This document shows positions 43,589 to 52,579 of a DNA stretch of 64,000 nt, in pieces. The DNA lies in assembly GCA_025559845.1 (NCBI GenBank), contig CP048469.1, positions 3,144,501 through 3,208,500 of the forward strand. The letters run 5' to 3'. Below the pieces are notes generated by a model. That model was not told the DNA's origin. It was given only the letters and a program-made list of their open reading frames with translations, and did not search any database. Source of the stretch: Agrobacterium tumefaciens (GTDB lineage Bacteria > Pseudomonadota > Alphaproteobacteria > Rhizobiales > Rhizobiaceae). Numbering within the stretch: position 1 is the stretch's first letter; each line of letters begins with the position of its first letter. The position numbers were made by a program, and so were the translations under genes.

Positions 43589-44517
43589 CCGAAAACGGTT
43601 ACCCGCAGTCCAAGCATTCCCGTATCGGGGAATTGGCGCTGTGGACCGTCGCGGCGCTGGTTATGTTCGGTGTCCACGCCGGTTTCGCATATTACTTGAT
43701 GCTGGAGCCCGTTGAGCCGGAGTCGGACGGTTCTCCGCCCGCTGCAATCATGATCGAAATGGCTGCCATTCCTGAAGCGGTGAATACCGAAGAAACCACC
43801 CAGGCACAGGACACGGAAGACGCTGAAGAGGTGAAAACCGACAACAGTCAGCCGGTGGAAGAGGTTACTCCTGAAGAGCCCCCACCGCCGCCACCTGAGC
43901 CGGTTGCTGAAACCCCGCCGCCAGAGCCGGTGACACCGCCTGAACCGGTCGAAGAAGAAGTAGCCGAGCCCGAGGAGATTCCGGAACCTGTCGAAGAGAT
44001 CGATCCGGTGCAGGAAGAAATGATGGCGGCACTCGAGAATGTCGAGGTGCCCCTGCCAGTCATGCGACCTCCGCCGCCGCCGGTGGAAAAGAAGGTCGAA
44101 AAGAAAGAGCCGGTAGAGAAGAAGAAGGTCGAGCGCGAGCGTCCGAAGCCGCAGCAGGCATCGCAACTGCGGGAAACCGCGAAAGCCGAAGCGCAACAGT
44201 CGGACAGAACGGCTGCATCTCGCAATACCGGCGGACTGTTTTCGTCTTCCAACGTCTCTCCTGCAAAATGGGGTGCGCGGGTCCGTTCGCACATTGAACG
44301 TCGTAAGCCGCGTTCGCTGAGAGGCGGATCGATGACAGCTCTCGTGCGTTTTCGTGTGAATGATGCAGGCTCCATCAGTGGTGTGAGCGTCATACAGTCG
44401 ACCGGTGACTCCTCGATCGACCAACAGATTGCTGCATGGGTTCAGAACGCTTCGCCAGTGCCGGCGCCTCCGCCAGATGCGGGTAAGACAGTCACGGTGC
44501 CGATCAGCATTCGATAA
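43585..44517 (+). CDS. tonB: TonB energy-transducing protein
   Basis: TonB spans the periplasm and transmits energy to outer-membrane siderophore and heme receptors. The 310-residue product has an N-terminal membrane anchor (about 14-34, LALWTVAALVMFGVHAGFAYY), a long Pro/Glu/Val-rich spacer (about 70-175) including PEEPPPPPPEP and a KK/KE basic-acidic stretch, and a C-terminal TonB domain (about 225-310) with ALVRFRVNDAGSISGVSVIQSTGD. Together with ExbB and ExbD it forms a complete system; iron regulation is likely but I found no clear box upstream. Confidence 0.93.
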   Translation: MTENGYPQSKHSRIGELALWTVAALVMFGVHAGFAYYLMLEPVEPESDGSPPAAIMIEMAAIPEAVNTEETTQAQDTEDAEEVKTDNSQPVEEVTPEEPPPPPPEPVAETPPPEPVTPPEPVEEEVAEPEEIPEPVEEIDPVQEEMMAALENVEVPLPVMRPPPPPVEKKVEKKEPVEKKKVERERPKPQQASQLRETAKAEAQQSDRTAASRNTGGLFSSSNVSPAKWGARVRSHIERRKPRSLRGGSMTALVRFRVNDAGSISGVSVIQSTGDSSIDQQIAAWVQNASPVPAPPPDAGKTVTVPISIR

Positions 44518-44524
44518 GCAAAAT

Positions 44525-44548
44525 GGCCGGGCTCGCCCGGCCTTTTTT
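44525..44548 (+). terminator. Intrinsic terminator of exbB-exbD-tonB
   Basis: GGCCGGG (44525-44531) and CCCGGCC (44536-44542) form a stem around CTCG, followed by six T (44543-44548). It lies 7 bp after the tonB stop. Confidence 0.93.
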
Positions 44549-44656
44549 GTGTCGACAATATCGACGTCCCCGCCCGTCTCCGGCGTCGAAATGGATTTCG
44601 CTCATTGTCTTGATGGTGTAGGTCTTGTCGTCTCCCAGAAACAAGGCATCCCACAC

Positions 44657-45646
44657 ATGAAACTATCCATTGCAGAGGCGGAGGATTTTGTATCCTCCAT
44701 CTTCGAGCGCAACGGCGTTTTGCCTGAAAATGCACGCTCGGTCGCGCGCGCACTCGTTGCCTCCGAGGCCGCTGGACAGGGCGGTCACGGGTTTCGTCGC
44801 ATTCCTGCCTATGTAAAACAGGCCCGGTCCGGCAAAGTCGATGGCAAGGTGCGTCCTTCCTTCGAGCGGACAAGACCGGGCGTTCTCGCTGTCGACGCCG
44901 GTTATGGTTACGCCTATCCGGCGATTGATCTGACCGTTGGCGAATTGCCGGAAATCGCACGACAACAGGGCATCGCGCTGGCGGCCATCGGTCGCTCGCA
45001 TCATGCGGGGGTCATGGCGCTGACGGTGGAGCGTTTTGCCGAAATGGGCCTGGTTGCCCTGATGTTTGCCAATGCACCGGCTTCCATGGCACCGTGGGGT
45101 GGGACGAAACCTCTTTACGGGACGAACCCGATCGCTTTTGCGACGCCCGTCAAGGATGCCGATCCGCTGGTGATCGATCTCGCCTTGTCCAAGGTTGCAC
45201 GTGGAAAGATCATGGCGGCCCGTCAAAAGGGCGAGACCATTCCCGGCGACTGGGCCTTCGATCGCAACGGTCGTCCAACCACTGATGCCGAAGAGGCAAT
45301 GGCCGGAACCATGGCGCCAGCCGGCGAGGCGAAAGGCGCCGCGCTTGCCTTGATGGTCGAGATCATGGCCGCAGCCCTGACAGGCGGTAACTTCGCTTTT
45401 GAGGCGTCCTCGCTGTTCGACGACAAGGGCAATCCCCCATCGCTTGGCCACACCATCATCGCAATCGACCCATCCTCTACCGGTACGGCTCTTTTCACTG
45501 ACAGGTTGGCCACGATTGTCGGAGAAATTGAAAGCCAGGAGAATGTCCGGCTGCCTGGACGAAGAAGCCAGGGTATACGCCGCAATTCGCTGGAAAGCGG
45601 CATTTCGATCGACAGCGATATCCTCGCGGAAATACAGGCACTTTGA
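44657..45646 (+). CDS. Malate/L-lactate dehydrogenase family (Ldh_2) oxidoreductase
   Basis: The 329-residue product belongs to the NAD(P)-dependent family that includes malate, ureidoglycolate, sulfolactate and delta-1-piperideine-2-carboxylate reductases. It has the catalytic histidine block GQGGHGFRRIPAYV, VDAGYGYAYPAI, IGRSHHAGVMALTVE, APWGGTKPLYGTNPIAFATP and VIDLALSKVARGKI. ATG 44657 is chosen, as the family starts a few residues before the first helix; the frame open to 44405 overlaps tonB and is not coding. Substrate cannot be assigned from sequence. It is monocistronic between two terminators. Confidence 0.87.
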   Translation: MKLSIAEAEDFVSSIFERNGVLPENARSVARALVASEAAGQGGHGFRRIPAYVKQARSGKVDGKVRPSFERTRPGVLAVDAGYGYAYPAIDLTVGELPEIARQQGIALAAIGRSHHAGVMALTVERFAEMGLVALMFANAPASMAPWGGTKPLYGTNPIAFATPVKDADPLVIDLALSKVARGKIMAARQKGETIPGDWAFDRNGRPTTDAEEAMAGTMAPAGEAKGAALALMVEIMAAALTGGNFAFEASSLFDDKGNPPSLGHTIIAIDPSSTGTALFTDRLATIVGEIESQENVRLPGRRSQGIRRNSLESGISIDSDILAEIQAL

Positions 45647-45656
45647 AAAAAGAAAG

Positions 45657-45683
45657 CCCGGCGGATCAAAAAGATCCGCCGGG
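45657..45683. terminator. Bidirectional terminator after the Ldh-family gene
   Basis: CCCGGCGGATC (45657-45667) and GATCCGCCGGG (45673-45683) form a perfect 11-bp stem around AAAAA. On the minus strand it is followed by CTTTCTTTTTTC, so it can also end leftward transcription coming from the small HTH gene at 45937. Confidence 0.9.
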
Positions 45684-45936
45684 TTAAACCGCTCGCGCCT
45701 CGACGCAGACAGGAAATCATTTCCTGGCCATTTTCTGGTCCGCCATCCATTCGTTCCAGAGCTCAACACCGAAAAGTTGAGTGCAGATCCCTGGGCGCCT
45801 GATGCTCAAAACAAACTGTCTGAGAGCGTCAGTGCCAGTTCCGTGCTTTTTCCGTGGCTCTGGGCGACAGGATCATGACGCATCAAGTCATCAAGCAGTT
45901 TTCACGTTCACGCAAAGGGGACGAATTGCGCGAACG
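45684..45936 (-). other. 253-bp gap with a possible degraded small gene on the minus strand
   Basis: No complete convincing gene is present. On the minus strand an open frame between stops spans 45717-45872 and ends with a protein-like tail (FGVELWNEWMADQKMARK), but it lacks a start codon. A separate frame with ATG at 45883 gives a 25-residue ORF (MRHDPVAQSHGKSTELAL...) ending at 45806. The two could be halves of one frameshifted gene, or chance. A terminator pointing the same way lies just downstream. Confidence 0.3.
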
Positions 45937-46182
45937 TCAGATATCGCGGTCAATCAGGCCGCGCAGCAGCGCGGTACTGACCGCATTGAGAAGGTTGGCG
46001 GCGCCAAGCTTTGCGCGTGCGCCGTCCAAAACATCCCTGATGTCTTTTTCGTCATGTCCTGTAGTGGCCGCTATTCGGGAGGGATGCTGTCCCTGAGCGA
46101 TCAACCCAAGATATTCTCGCTCCATATCGGAAAGGACGATCTCGGACGGATGATCGTATCCATGCTGCACTTGCGAAGACAT
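45937..46182 (-). CDS. Small LuxR-type helix-turn-helix protein
   Basis: The 81-residue protein (ATG 46182, MSSQVQHGYDHPSEIVLSDME) consists almost only of a LuxR/GerE-like helix-turn-helix: LSDMEREYLGLIAQGQHPSRIAATTGHDEKDIRDVLDGARAKLGAANLLNAVSTALLRGLI. It has no receiver or autoinducer domain. Upstream in-frame codons to 46254 look non-coding. Short stand-alone LuxR HTH proteins occur in rhizobia, and their targets are mostly unknown. No partner gene adjoins it. Confidence 0.72.
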   Translation of the reverse strand: MSSQVQHGYDHPSEIVLSDMEREYLGLIAQGQHPSRIAATTGHDEKDIRDVLDGARAKLGAANLLNAVSTALLRGLIDRDI

Positions 46183-46538
46183 GTTCGTTCTTTTCTTTTT
46201 TGGGAACCGGCTCTTTGAAGGGAACCGGGCATTGTCTTTTGCGCCCGCGAACAACAGAAAACACTCCGTCGTCAGAAGCCTGAAACTGCTCCCGTCGGTT
46301 CGTCTGTATCTGGGCCTGGGTCATAAAATAACGGTTTGCACCGTCAAAACCCCGGAGGCGGCGCCGTTGCCGGGTCCGGAAGATGGCCGCTATTAAGCGA
46401 TATCGAAAATGAAGGAAATAACTTTAGATGCCACACGTCATGGTTTTGTTGTTACATTTTGGGGCAATTCGAGTTTTTCCGGGATTTTTTGGTGATGTTT
46501 TCTTCTTTGATCGGAAATATAATTGCGAAAATACCGCC
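46183..46538. other. 356-bp intergenic region without a gene
   Basis: The stretch holds the 5' region of the small HTH gene (left) and the 3' flank of the AraC-type gene (right). I see a direct repeat GGGAACCGG (near 46202 and 46220), a GC-rich block near 46355-46385 and an A/T-rich right half. A small hairpin CCGCC/GGCGG near 46533-46548 overlaps the end of the AraC-type gene. No ORF here has a ribosome site or protein-like composition. Confidence 0.6.
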
Positions 46539-47579
46539 TTATTCGGCGGAATGATATGTATATCTCTTACGGATCTCGGTCGGTGTTGCGCCGAACCATC
46601 TTGAAACAGAGCGCGAAAAGGCGCCTGGGGTAGAGTATCCCAGCCTGTAGCCAATATCGGAAACCGGCAGATCGCTCTCAATGAGAAGTCTGTAGCCGGC
46701 ATCTTTTCGGATCGTGTCCTTGATCTCGTTGAGGTTGGTTCCAAGTTCCGTCAACCTGCGCTGAAAGCTGCGTTCTGACAGATTGAAATAGGGTGCAATC
46801 TCCGTCAGCGACAGTTCCGCGTCGGTAAGCCGCATTTGCAGGTAGCGTTTCACCTGATCGATAAACTGGGTGGCTTCCACCGATGTTTCCGGCCGCAGCA
46901 TTCGGCATTGCAAGTTCATCAACTCGAACAGGCGAGTATCGGCATGCGGATTGGCAATATCGAGCAATGCGGCTGGCACACGCAGCGTGTTGATCGCCTG
47001 TGAAAAACCTATCCGCCGGGTCAGCCGATCTTTAAACAGTTGGATATTCTGCGGTTTTGGCCGTTCCAGGCCAATTTCAATCTGGTTGATCCGCTCAGCC
47101 AGAATATCGCGCAGCCGCTCAAAAAGAATACCTAACGCCAGATCCACATATTGGTCACGTCTGGCAATAACCGGGGCAAACGTCCATGACAACGACGTGT
47201 GGTGCTCATCCATCGTCATCGTGAAATGGCTGGTATTGGTTGCGTAATAAACGTGATCTTGAAGAAATTGCAGAAACGACCGCACGTCTGGAGCACTTAT
47301 CAGGCCATACCCGAAAGCCCCTGAAGCCCCGGCCGGAAACACAGACGCACATTGCAGGCCAAAAGCGTCGTCAGCGGAAATCACCGCACAGGTTTCCAGA
47401 AGACGGCAAAGCTTGTCGAGACTTATGCGTTCGGTCAGACTACCGAACTGGTTGGGATCGATGCCCAGAGCCCCGCAGATGGGGACGATATCAATACCGC
47501 GCGATCGCGCATAACCGCTCACACCGGCAGCGAGACCAGCCACGACCGTTATGTCGTCGTTGAGATGTTTTCCCGGCAT
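46539..47579 (-). CDS. AraC-family transcriptional regulator (Arabinose_bd type N-domain)
   Basis: The 346-residue protein has an N-terminal domain like that of OruR/ArgR-type AraC regulators (GYARSRGIDIVPICGALGIDPNQF, AFGYGLISAPDVRSFLQFLQDH). The C-terminal AraC DNA-binding domain (about 240-340) has LSLTEIAPYFNLSERSFQRRLTELG and LPVSDIGYRLGYSTPGAFSRSVSRWFGATPTEIRKR. It lies 56 bp downstream of phnN on the same strand, but it has no known role in phosphonate use; a link is only positional. Ligand unknown. Confidence 0.9.
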   Translation of the reverse strand: MPGKHLNDDITVVAGLAAGVSGYARSRGIDIVPICGALGIDPNQFGSLTERISLDKLCRLLETCAVISADDAFGLQCASVFPAGASGAFGYGLISAPDVRSFLQFLQDHVYYATNTSHFTMTMDEHHTSLSWTFAPVIARRDQYVDLALGILFERLRDILAERINQIEIGLERPKPQNIQLFKDRLTRRIGFSQAINTLRVPAALLDIANPHADTRLFELMNLQCRMLRPETSVEATQFIDQVKRYLQMRLTDAELSLTEIAPYFNLSERSFQRRLTELGTNLNEIKDTIRKDAGYRLLIESDLPVSDIGYRLGYSTPGAFSRSVSRWFGATPTEIRKRYTYHSAE

Positions 47580-47635
47580 CGGTCGTCTGGCGCATAATGT
47601 TGAGTATTTGTCGTCAGATGCTAAGCCGGGAATAA

Positions 47636-48268
47636 TTATTTGTCGAGCGCTGTGCTGCGCAAAGTTTCACGCATACAAGTCGAATAGCTTTGCTTCAGGA
47701 CGGTGATGATGGTTTGACCGGCCTCATCGATTGTGCCGCTATTGTCCACTGTCGTGACGTCGAAATCGCCGAGCACACTGAGTGTGCTGCGTTCCAGCCG
47801 CTTGAGGATATCCTCCTTGGTTTCGCGTCCACGCAACTCAAGCCGTTTCGCCAGAACATCCGGCCTTGCAACGACATTGACCACCTTGAGCTTGGGAAAA
47901 ACCGTCTGGAATTGCGGCAAAGCGGACCGGGAGCCATTGGCGATCACCACGTTCCCCGCATCGAGATGATCGTAGACACTTGCCGGTATCCCGTATTTCA
48001 ATCCATGCGCCTGCCAGTAGACGGCAAAAGCGCCCTGTTGCTGGCGCTGATCGAATTCCTCGGTGGAAACGGAGTCGTGGCTTTCGCCGCCTGCGTCTCC
48101 GCTGCGTGTGATCACGCGTCTTGTGAAATGGAAGCATGGCTTGTCCGCAAGGTGTCTTGCGGCATAATCCATCAGCGTGTCTTTGCCGGCACCGCTTGGA
48201 CCGACAACCACGATCATGACGCCGGATGCAGAATGCTGAGTGCGCGCGTTACGATCTGCCTCCATCAT
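47636..48268 (-). CDS. phnN: Ribose 1,5-bisphosphate phosphokinase PhnN
   Basis: PhnN phosphorylates ribose 1,5-bisphosphate to PRPP, the last step of ribose recovery in the C-P lyase pathway. The 210-residue product is a guanylate-kinase-like P-loop enzyme with Walker A VVGPSGAGKDTL near residue 20, then FTRRVITR and SVSTEEFDQRQQQGAFAVYWQAHGLKYGIP as in the family. ATG 48268 overlaps the phnM stop by 4 bp (ATGA), and a second ATG follows at once. Last gene of the phnC-to-phnN unit. Confidence 0.94.
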   Translation of the reverse strand: MMEADRNARTQHSASGVMIVVVGPSGAGKDTLMDYAARHLADKPCFHFTRRVITRSGDAGGESHDSVSTEEFDQRQQQGAFAVYWQAHGLKYGIPASVYDHLDAGNVVIANGSRSALPQFQTVFPKLKVVNVVARPDVLAKRLELRGRETKEDILKRLERSTLSVLGDFDVTTVDNSGTIDEAGQTIITVLKQSYSTCMRETLRSTALDK

Positions 48269-49401
48269 GCGACACGTCTGCCTTGGCGCCAAACGGAACG
48301 AACGACCGGAACGCCGTGGTCGCGATGAACTCTGACGAGGTCTGCCCGCAGGCCGGTCTTGATGCGGCCGCGATCATCGAGACCAACCGTCCGAGCTGGC
48401 GTCGCCGTCACCATCGCCAAGGCTTGCGGTAAGGTGATGCCTTCCACCTGATCGGCAAGCAGGAATGGCGCATAGAGCAGGCTGAACGGCACGTAGTCGG
48501 ACGACAGAACGTCCAGAACGCCAAGCTCAGCGAGATCGCGGGCAGCGATATTACCGGAATGGGACTTGCCGCGAACGATATTCGGCGCGCCCATCAAGAC
48601 GCTCATGCCGGCGCTGTGGGATGCACGTGCGGCTTCGACGCTGGTGGGAAATTCTGCAAGCTTTACGCCGTGCCCGATCGCTTCGCCGACATGTGCTTCA
48701 GTCGCATCGTCGTGGCTGGCAACGGTTATGCCACGTTCCGCACAGTTTGCCGCCAGATAGTCGCGATGCTTGGCGGAATAGGCGGCGGAGGCAGCGACAC
48801 GTCGCTTGACGAATTCGGCGAACGCATCATCGCTCAGTCCGCGCTTCTTTTGATAATAGAAGCTGTACTGTTCCATCGACTGGAACTGGCGCTGTCCTGG
48901 AGAATGATCCATCAGCGAGATCAATCGCACGCGCGGGTCTGTCTCGAAATCCTCGAAATGGTCAAGGACGTCGGAAGAGGCGACTTCACAGCGCAGGTGC
49001 AGAAGGTGATCGGCGCGCAGACGGTTCTGGTCGGACGCCGCTGCAATGGCATCGGCCATTTCGCGCATTTCGCCCTTTTTAAAACCACCGTCTTCATCAG
49101 AGCCAAGCCGCAGGCAGTCGAAAACCGTGGTGATACCAGACGATGCGACCTGTGCATCATGCGCCTGAATGGCGGCGATCTTGTCCCAGGTGACGCCAGG
49201 GCGCGGCGAATAATGTTGTTCCAGATGGTCCGTGTGCAACTCGACCAGTCCCGGGATCAGAAAGTCACCGCCAAAATCTTCACCGTGGGCCGATGGCCCC
49301 TCGCTGATATCCGCAATCTTCCCGTCGCGGATGAGAACGGAACCCGAGACAACATCGTCCTCCAGGACGATTCGGGCGTTGGAAAGAACGTGTTCGGTCA
49401 T
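48265..49401 (-). CDS. phnM: Alpha-D-ribose 1-methylphosphonate 5-triphosphate diphosphatase PhnM
   Basis: PhnM removes pyrophosphate from the ribose methylphosphonate triphosphate made by PhnGHIL. The 378-residue amidohydrolase-fold enzyme shows the metal-binding block GLVELHTDHLEQHYSPRPGV (about 52-71), SLMDHSPGQRQFQ and ASHDDATEAHV, and the end HRDHGVPVVRSVWRQG. Overlaps DUF1045 upstream and phnN downstream, each by ATGA, so the three are translated together. Confidence 0.96.
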   Translation of the reverse strand: MTEHVLSNARIVLEDDVVSGSVLIRDGKIADISEGPSAHGEDFGGDFLIPGLVELHTDHLEQHYSPRPGVTWDKIAAIQAHDAQVASSGITTVFDCLRLGSDEDGGFKKGEMREMADAIAAASDQNRLRADHLLHLRCEVASSDVLDHFEDFETDPRVRLISLMDHSPGQRQFQSMEQYSFYYQKKRGLSDDAFAEFVKRRVAASAAYSAKHRDYLAANCAERGITVASHDDATEAHVGEAIGHGVKLAEFPTSVEAARASHSAGMSVLMGAPNIVRGKSHSGNIAARDLAELGVLDVLSSDYVPFSLLYAPFLLADQVEGITLPQALAMVTATPARTVGLDDRGRIKTGLRADLVRVHRDHGVPVVRSVWRQGRRVA

Positions 49402-50096
49402 GGCGTAGCATCTTTCTTTGGCTGATGGCCGAGCGGCAACCAGCGATGGACGGCAAAAGGAGCGCCACGGGTTTCTTCGGCGAACAGGGCAATGCCGGAA
49501 ACGCTGAGCGGACGGTCTGTAAATTCGGAGAACTCGCTGGTGAGGATATCGCGCAGGCCCGTTGCCTCGCTGTCATTGACACGACCAGTCAGCGTCATGT
49601 GAAAACGGAAATCGTCCATGACATAGGGATAACCCCACAAAGAAAGATTTTGCCGCTGGCTTTCCGTCAGGCTCTGTGGCCGACGGCGTGCGATATCGCT
49701 TTCGGAAAGCGGAGCACGGAACCTGTCGAAATGATCGACGATCTCGGCGGCGAAGTCCTGCAGCGGTTGGTAGGTGCGGTCGGGAACAAGCGCGAAAAAA
49801 GGTCCGAGCGCGTCGACCACCACACGCGGGATGTCGAAGGCCGACTGGTTTGCTGCAAAGTCGTCAAACGCAGAGAGGAGGTCAGCCTCGCTGTATTTTT
49901 GCGACAGCTCGAACGGAGCTTTCAAGGTGGCGTGGAAGCCATAGCGCCGCGGTTCCGCGGTCACGTCGGCAAAGGCGCTATGGTCGTCATGCAACGTCCC
50001 GGAGAACGCATCGCGTCCCAGCCAGCGCGACGCCGCTTCAGTCAACGGGTGATCTTTAGCCGGGGAAAAATAGATGGCGTAACGCACGTTCAGCAC
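49398..50096 (-). CDS. DUF1045 family phosphonate-operon 2H phosphoesterase
   Basis: The 232-residue protein has the two HxT motifs of the 2H phosphodiesterase superfamily: His55-x-Thr57 in YGFHATLKAPF and His166-x-Thr168 in FRFHMTLTG. It matches the DUF1045 family found in phn operons. In organisms lacking phnP, it is a natural candidate to open the 5-phospho-ribose 1,2-cyclic phosphate left by C-P lyase, and no phnP is seen here. That function is inference from fold and context. It overlaps phnM by 4 bp and is 127 bp after phnE2. Confidence 0.88.
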   Translation of the reverse strand: MLNVRYAIYFSPAKDHPLTEAASRWLGRDAFSGTLHDDHSAFADVTAEPRRYGFHATLKAPFELSQKYSEADLLSAFDDFAANQSAFDIPRVVVDALGPFFALVPDRTYQPLQDFAAEIVDHFDRFRAPLSESDIARRRPQSLTESQRQNLSLWGYPYVMDDFRFHMTLTGRVNDSEATGLRDILTSEFSEFTDRPLSVSGIALFAEETRGAPFAVHRWLPLGHQPKKDATP

Positions 50097-50223
50097 TCTT
50101 CAATGTCATGGAAACCGGGAGCGAAAAGCTATTTGGCGTGACTCGCCCGCTCCCCGCAAGGTCAGGAATGCGGGGTAAATTGTTTCCATGACAGAATGAT
50201 GATGAAGGCGATAAAAATCGCCG

Positions 50224-51573
50224 TCAGTGGTGCTGTTTTCCGATCAGTCTGGACCGCAGTGCATTCGAGATATTATCGAACACGAAAACCACCATCAGGA
50301 TGAGCAAGACCATGTAAGCAACCTTGTCCCAGTCGGCGTTGGTCCCCATGGCCTCAAGAAGTTTCAGACCGATACCACCCGCGCCAACCGCACCGATAAT
50401 CGTTGCTGAGCGCGTGTTGCTCTCCCAGAAATACAGCGACTGGGAAATGAACACCGGCAGAACCTGTGGCAACACGCCAAAGCGATTGACGGCGAGCGGC
50501 GATGCGCCAACGGATTTGACGCCTTCGCGCTGCTTGTCGTCGACATTTTCCAGCGCTTCCGCATAGACCTTTCCGAGCGCACCGGTGTCGGTGAAGAAGA
50601 TCGCCGCGATCCCGGGGATTGGTCCAGGGCCAAAGCTGCGTGTAAAGAACAACGCCCAGATCAGCATGTCGATCGAACGTAGGAAATCGAACAGCCGCTT
50701 CATGCCCCAGTTCGCCGCTTTGTTGGCGGTGATGTTGCGCGCGGCGATGAAAGCCAGCGGCAGGGCAACGACTGTACCGAACAGAGTGCCGACAAAGGCC
50801 ATGACCAATGTCTGCATCAGTTTCGACAGAATATCCGCATGCTGCCAGACGCCGTTTTCAAGAAAATCATCGACCATATGGCCGACGTTAGAGCGCGCCG
50901 GATCAAGTCTCTCGCCCCAGAGAGCCAGAGCAGCCAGTTCGCCATAGCCCTTGCCCCAGAACTCCGAGCGTGTGTCGAACCAGAAGTTGGCCCAGCCGAG
51001 GAACCGGCGCTGGACATAAACCTGGCTGGTGCGGATTTCTGCCTGCCCGGCAAAGCCGTAGTGGACGATGACCTTGCTGCCGTCCTGCTGGATTGCGGCA
51101 GGAGCATCCGAAGGTGCCTGGGCCGTATCGTCATTGATGGACACCGGATAGCTTTTGCCATCGATGAATACATCGACCTGTGTTGGCGTGATATCGAGGC
51201 GGTTGTCCTCTCCACCATAGCTCACGCTATAGCCACCGTTGGCCATCGGCTGCAGCCAGCTAATGTTTGCATCGGCGGGGTACTGCCCACGGCTCGACCA
51301 TTGCGGCACCACCTTACCATCGTCGAAACGCAGGCGCGGCTGCGCCCGCCACGAATACCAGTCCTGGATATAGGTAGAAGCGCGGTCCCAGCGACCCTGC
51401 ATGAAGGTGGGGCCGACATTGAAAAAGAAAAAGCAGGCGACGAGATAGGCGAAGACAACTGTTATACCGGTCAGAAGACCGTAGCGTTGCATGAAGCTGC
51501 GCTTGAAAACTTCCGGATGGGCAGAGGTCAGTCGCTCGCGTTCGCCAGCGTTGAGAACGAAACTGGACGACAT
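50224..51573 (-). CDS. phnE: Phosphonate ABC transporter permease PhnE2, with long periplasmic insert
   Basis: The second permease of the phosphonate importer has 449 residues, much longer than the usual 260-290. After a first membrane helix (about 35-55, YGLLTGITVVFAYLVACFFFF) comes a soluble region of about 190 residues (about 60-245) with many aromatic residues and repeated FDDGK/IDGKSY strands, before the permease core. The core has MQTLVMAFVGTLFGTVVALPLAF and the EAA loop near NVDDKQREGVKSVGASPLAVNRFGVLPQVLP. Its ATG overlaps the stop of the first permease (TGATG). Confidence 0.92.
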   Translation of the reverse strand: MSSSFVLNAGERERLTSAHPEVFKRSFMQRYGLLTGITVVFAYLVACFFFFNVGPTFMQGRWDRASTYIQDWYSWRAQPRLRFDDGKVVPQWSSRGQYPADANISWLQPMANGGYSVSYGGEDNRLDITPTQVDVFIDGKSYPVSINDDTAQAPSDAPAAIQQDGSKVIVHYGFAGQAEIRTSQVYVQRRFLGWANFWFDTRSEFWGKGYGELAALALWGERLDPARSNVGHMVDDFLENGVWQHADILSKLMQTLVMAFVGTLFGTVVALPLAFIAARNITANKAANWGMKRLFDFLRSIDMLIWALFFTRSFGPGPIPGIAAIFFTDTGALGKVYAEALENVDDKQREGVKSVGASPLAVNRFGVLPQVLPVFISQSLYFWESNTRSATIIGAVGAGGIGLKLLEAMGTNADWDKVAYMVLLILMVVFVFDNISNALRSRLIGKQHH

Positions 51574-52559
51574 CAGGCAGCTCCCCGTCCGAATTCAAAG
51601 GATTGATGTCCGATCAGTCTGCGGCGAAGCCAGGCGGAAAACTGATCCACGGCAATGATCGTCACAAGCAGAAGAAGGATGATGGCATAGGTCTTGGCGG
51701 CATGATCTCGGCCGATGGCAAGACGGAAGACCTCGCCGATGCCGCCACCACCGACAGCGCCGATGATGGTGGAAGCACGCACGTTGATTTCGGCGCGCAG
51801 CAGCGCATAGGAAACGAAGTTCGGCAGCACCTGTGGCACAATCGCGAAACGAACGCGCTCCAGCCAGTTGGCGCCAGCCGCACGCAATCCCTCATCCGGC
51901 TTCATGTCGGCGTTCTCGACCACCTCGAAGAACAGCTTGCCGAGCGCGCCGATCGTGTGAACGGAAATGGCGATGATCGCGGCAATAGGGCCGATCGAAA
52001 GGATGGCGGTGAGCAGCCCCGCGATGACGATTTCGGGGAAGGCACGAAGGATTTCCATTGTCCGTCGAACCACCCAGCGTACGAGGCCCGCGCCGACGAG
52101 GTTGGTGGAGGCAAAAAAGCAGAGCACGAAAGCGAAAGCCGTGCCGATGATGGTTGAAACCAGCGCAATATTGAGCGTGATGATAAGTTGGTAGATGAAA
52201 TGCGGAATGTAGAAGCTGCCGCTGATATAGACACGATCCGCCGTATAATCGTATTTCAGCGATCCATCCGCATAAGGGGATGGCAGGTCGAACATGGCGC
52301 GAAAGACTTCAAGCGGACTGTCCGGCACGAAGGTCTTCATGAAATCGAAAAAGTAAGGTAGGCGTTCGAAAAACTTGCCCGAATTGGCGTCATTGGCAAA
52401 GTTCAGGGATGCGCCGAGAATGATCAGAAACACCACCAGAGAAATGATTGTATAGATGCGTCGGGTGGCAAGTTGCCGCTGATAATGTCGCATCACGGTG
52501 GCGGACGATGCGCTCAATCCCCCGTTTTGCAGGTCGCCATGTTGCAGGGTCGTCGCCAT
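51573..52559 (-). CDS. phnE: Phosphonate ABC transporter permease PhnE1
   Basis: The first permease has 328 residues from ATG 52559 (MATTLQHGDL), which has a good AAGGAA site; a GTG at 52601 lies inside a hairpin and is less likely. It has a membrane anchor (about 30-50), then the core with YQLIITLNIALVSTIIGTAFAFVLCFF and the EAA loop DEGLRAAGANWLERVRFAIVPQVLPNF, and GAVGGGGIGEVF near the end. It pairs with PhnE2 as a heterodimeric channel, the rule in rhizobial phosphonate (and Pho-regulated phosphate) importers. Confidence 0.94.
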   Translation of the reverse strand: MATTLQHGDLQNGGLSASSATVMRHYQRQLATRRIYTIISLVVFLIILGASLNFANDANSGKFFERLPYFFDFMKTFVPDSPLEVFRAMFDLPSPYADGSLKYDYTADRVYISGSFYIPHFIYQLIITLNIALVSTIIGTAFAFVLCFFASTNLVGAGLVRWVVRRTMEILRAFPEIVIAGLLTAILSIGPIAAIIAISVHTIGALGKLFFEVVENADMKPDEGLRAAGANWLERVRFAIVPQVLPNFVSYALLRAEINVRASTIIGAVGGGGIGEVFRLAIGRDHAAKTYAIILLLLVTIIAVDQFSAWLRRRLIGHQSFEFGRGAA

Positions 52560-52579
52560 ACCGCTTTCCTTCTTGGCAA

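Noticed and set aside
44663..45769. 368-codon open frame antisense to the Ldh-family gene
   Set aside because: No domain is recognisable and it crosses a strong terminator at 45657-45683.
46336..46554. 72-codon ORF in the gap before the AraC-type gene
   Set aside because: No ribosome site, no protein-like composition, and it runs into the end of the AraC-type gene.
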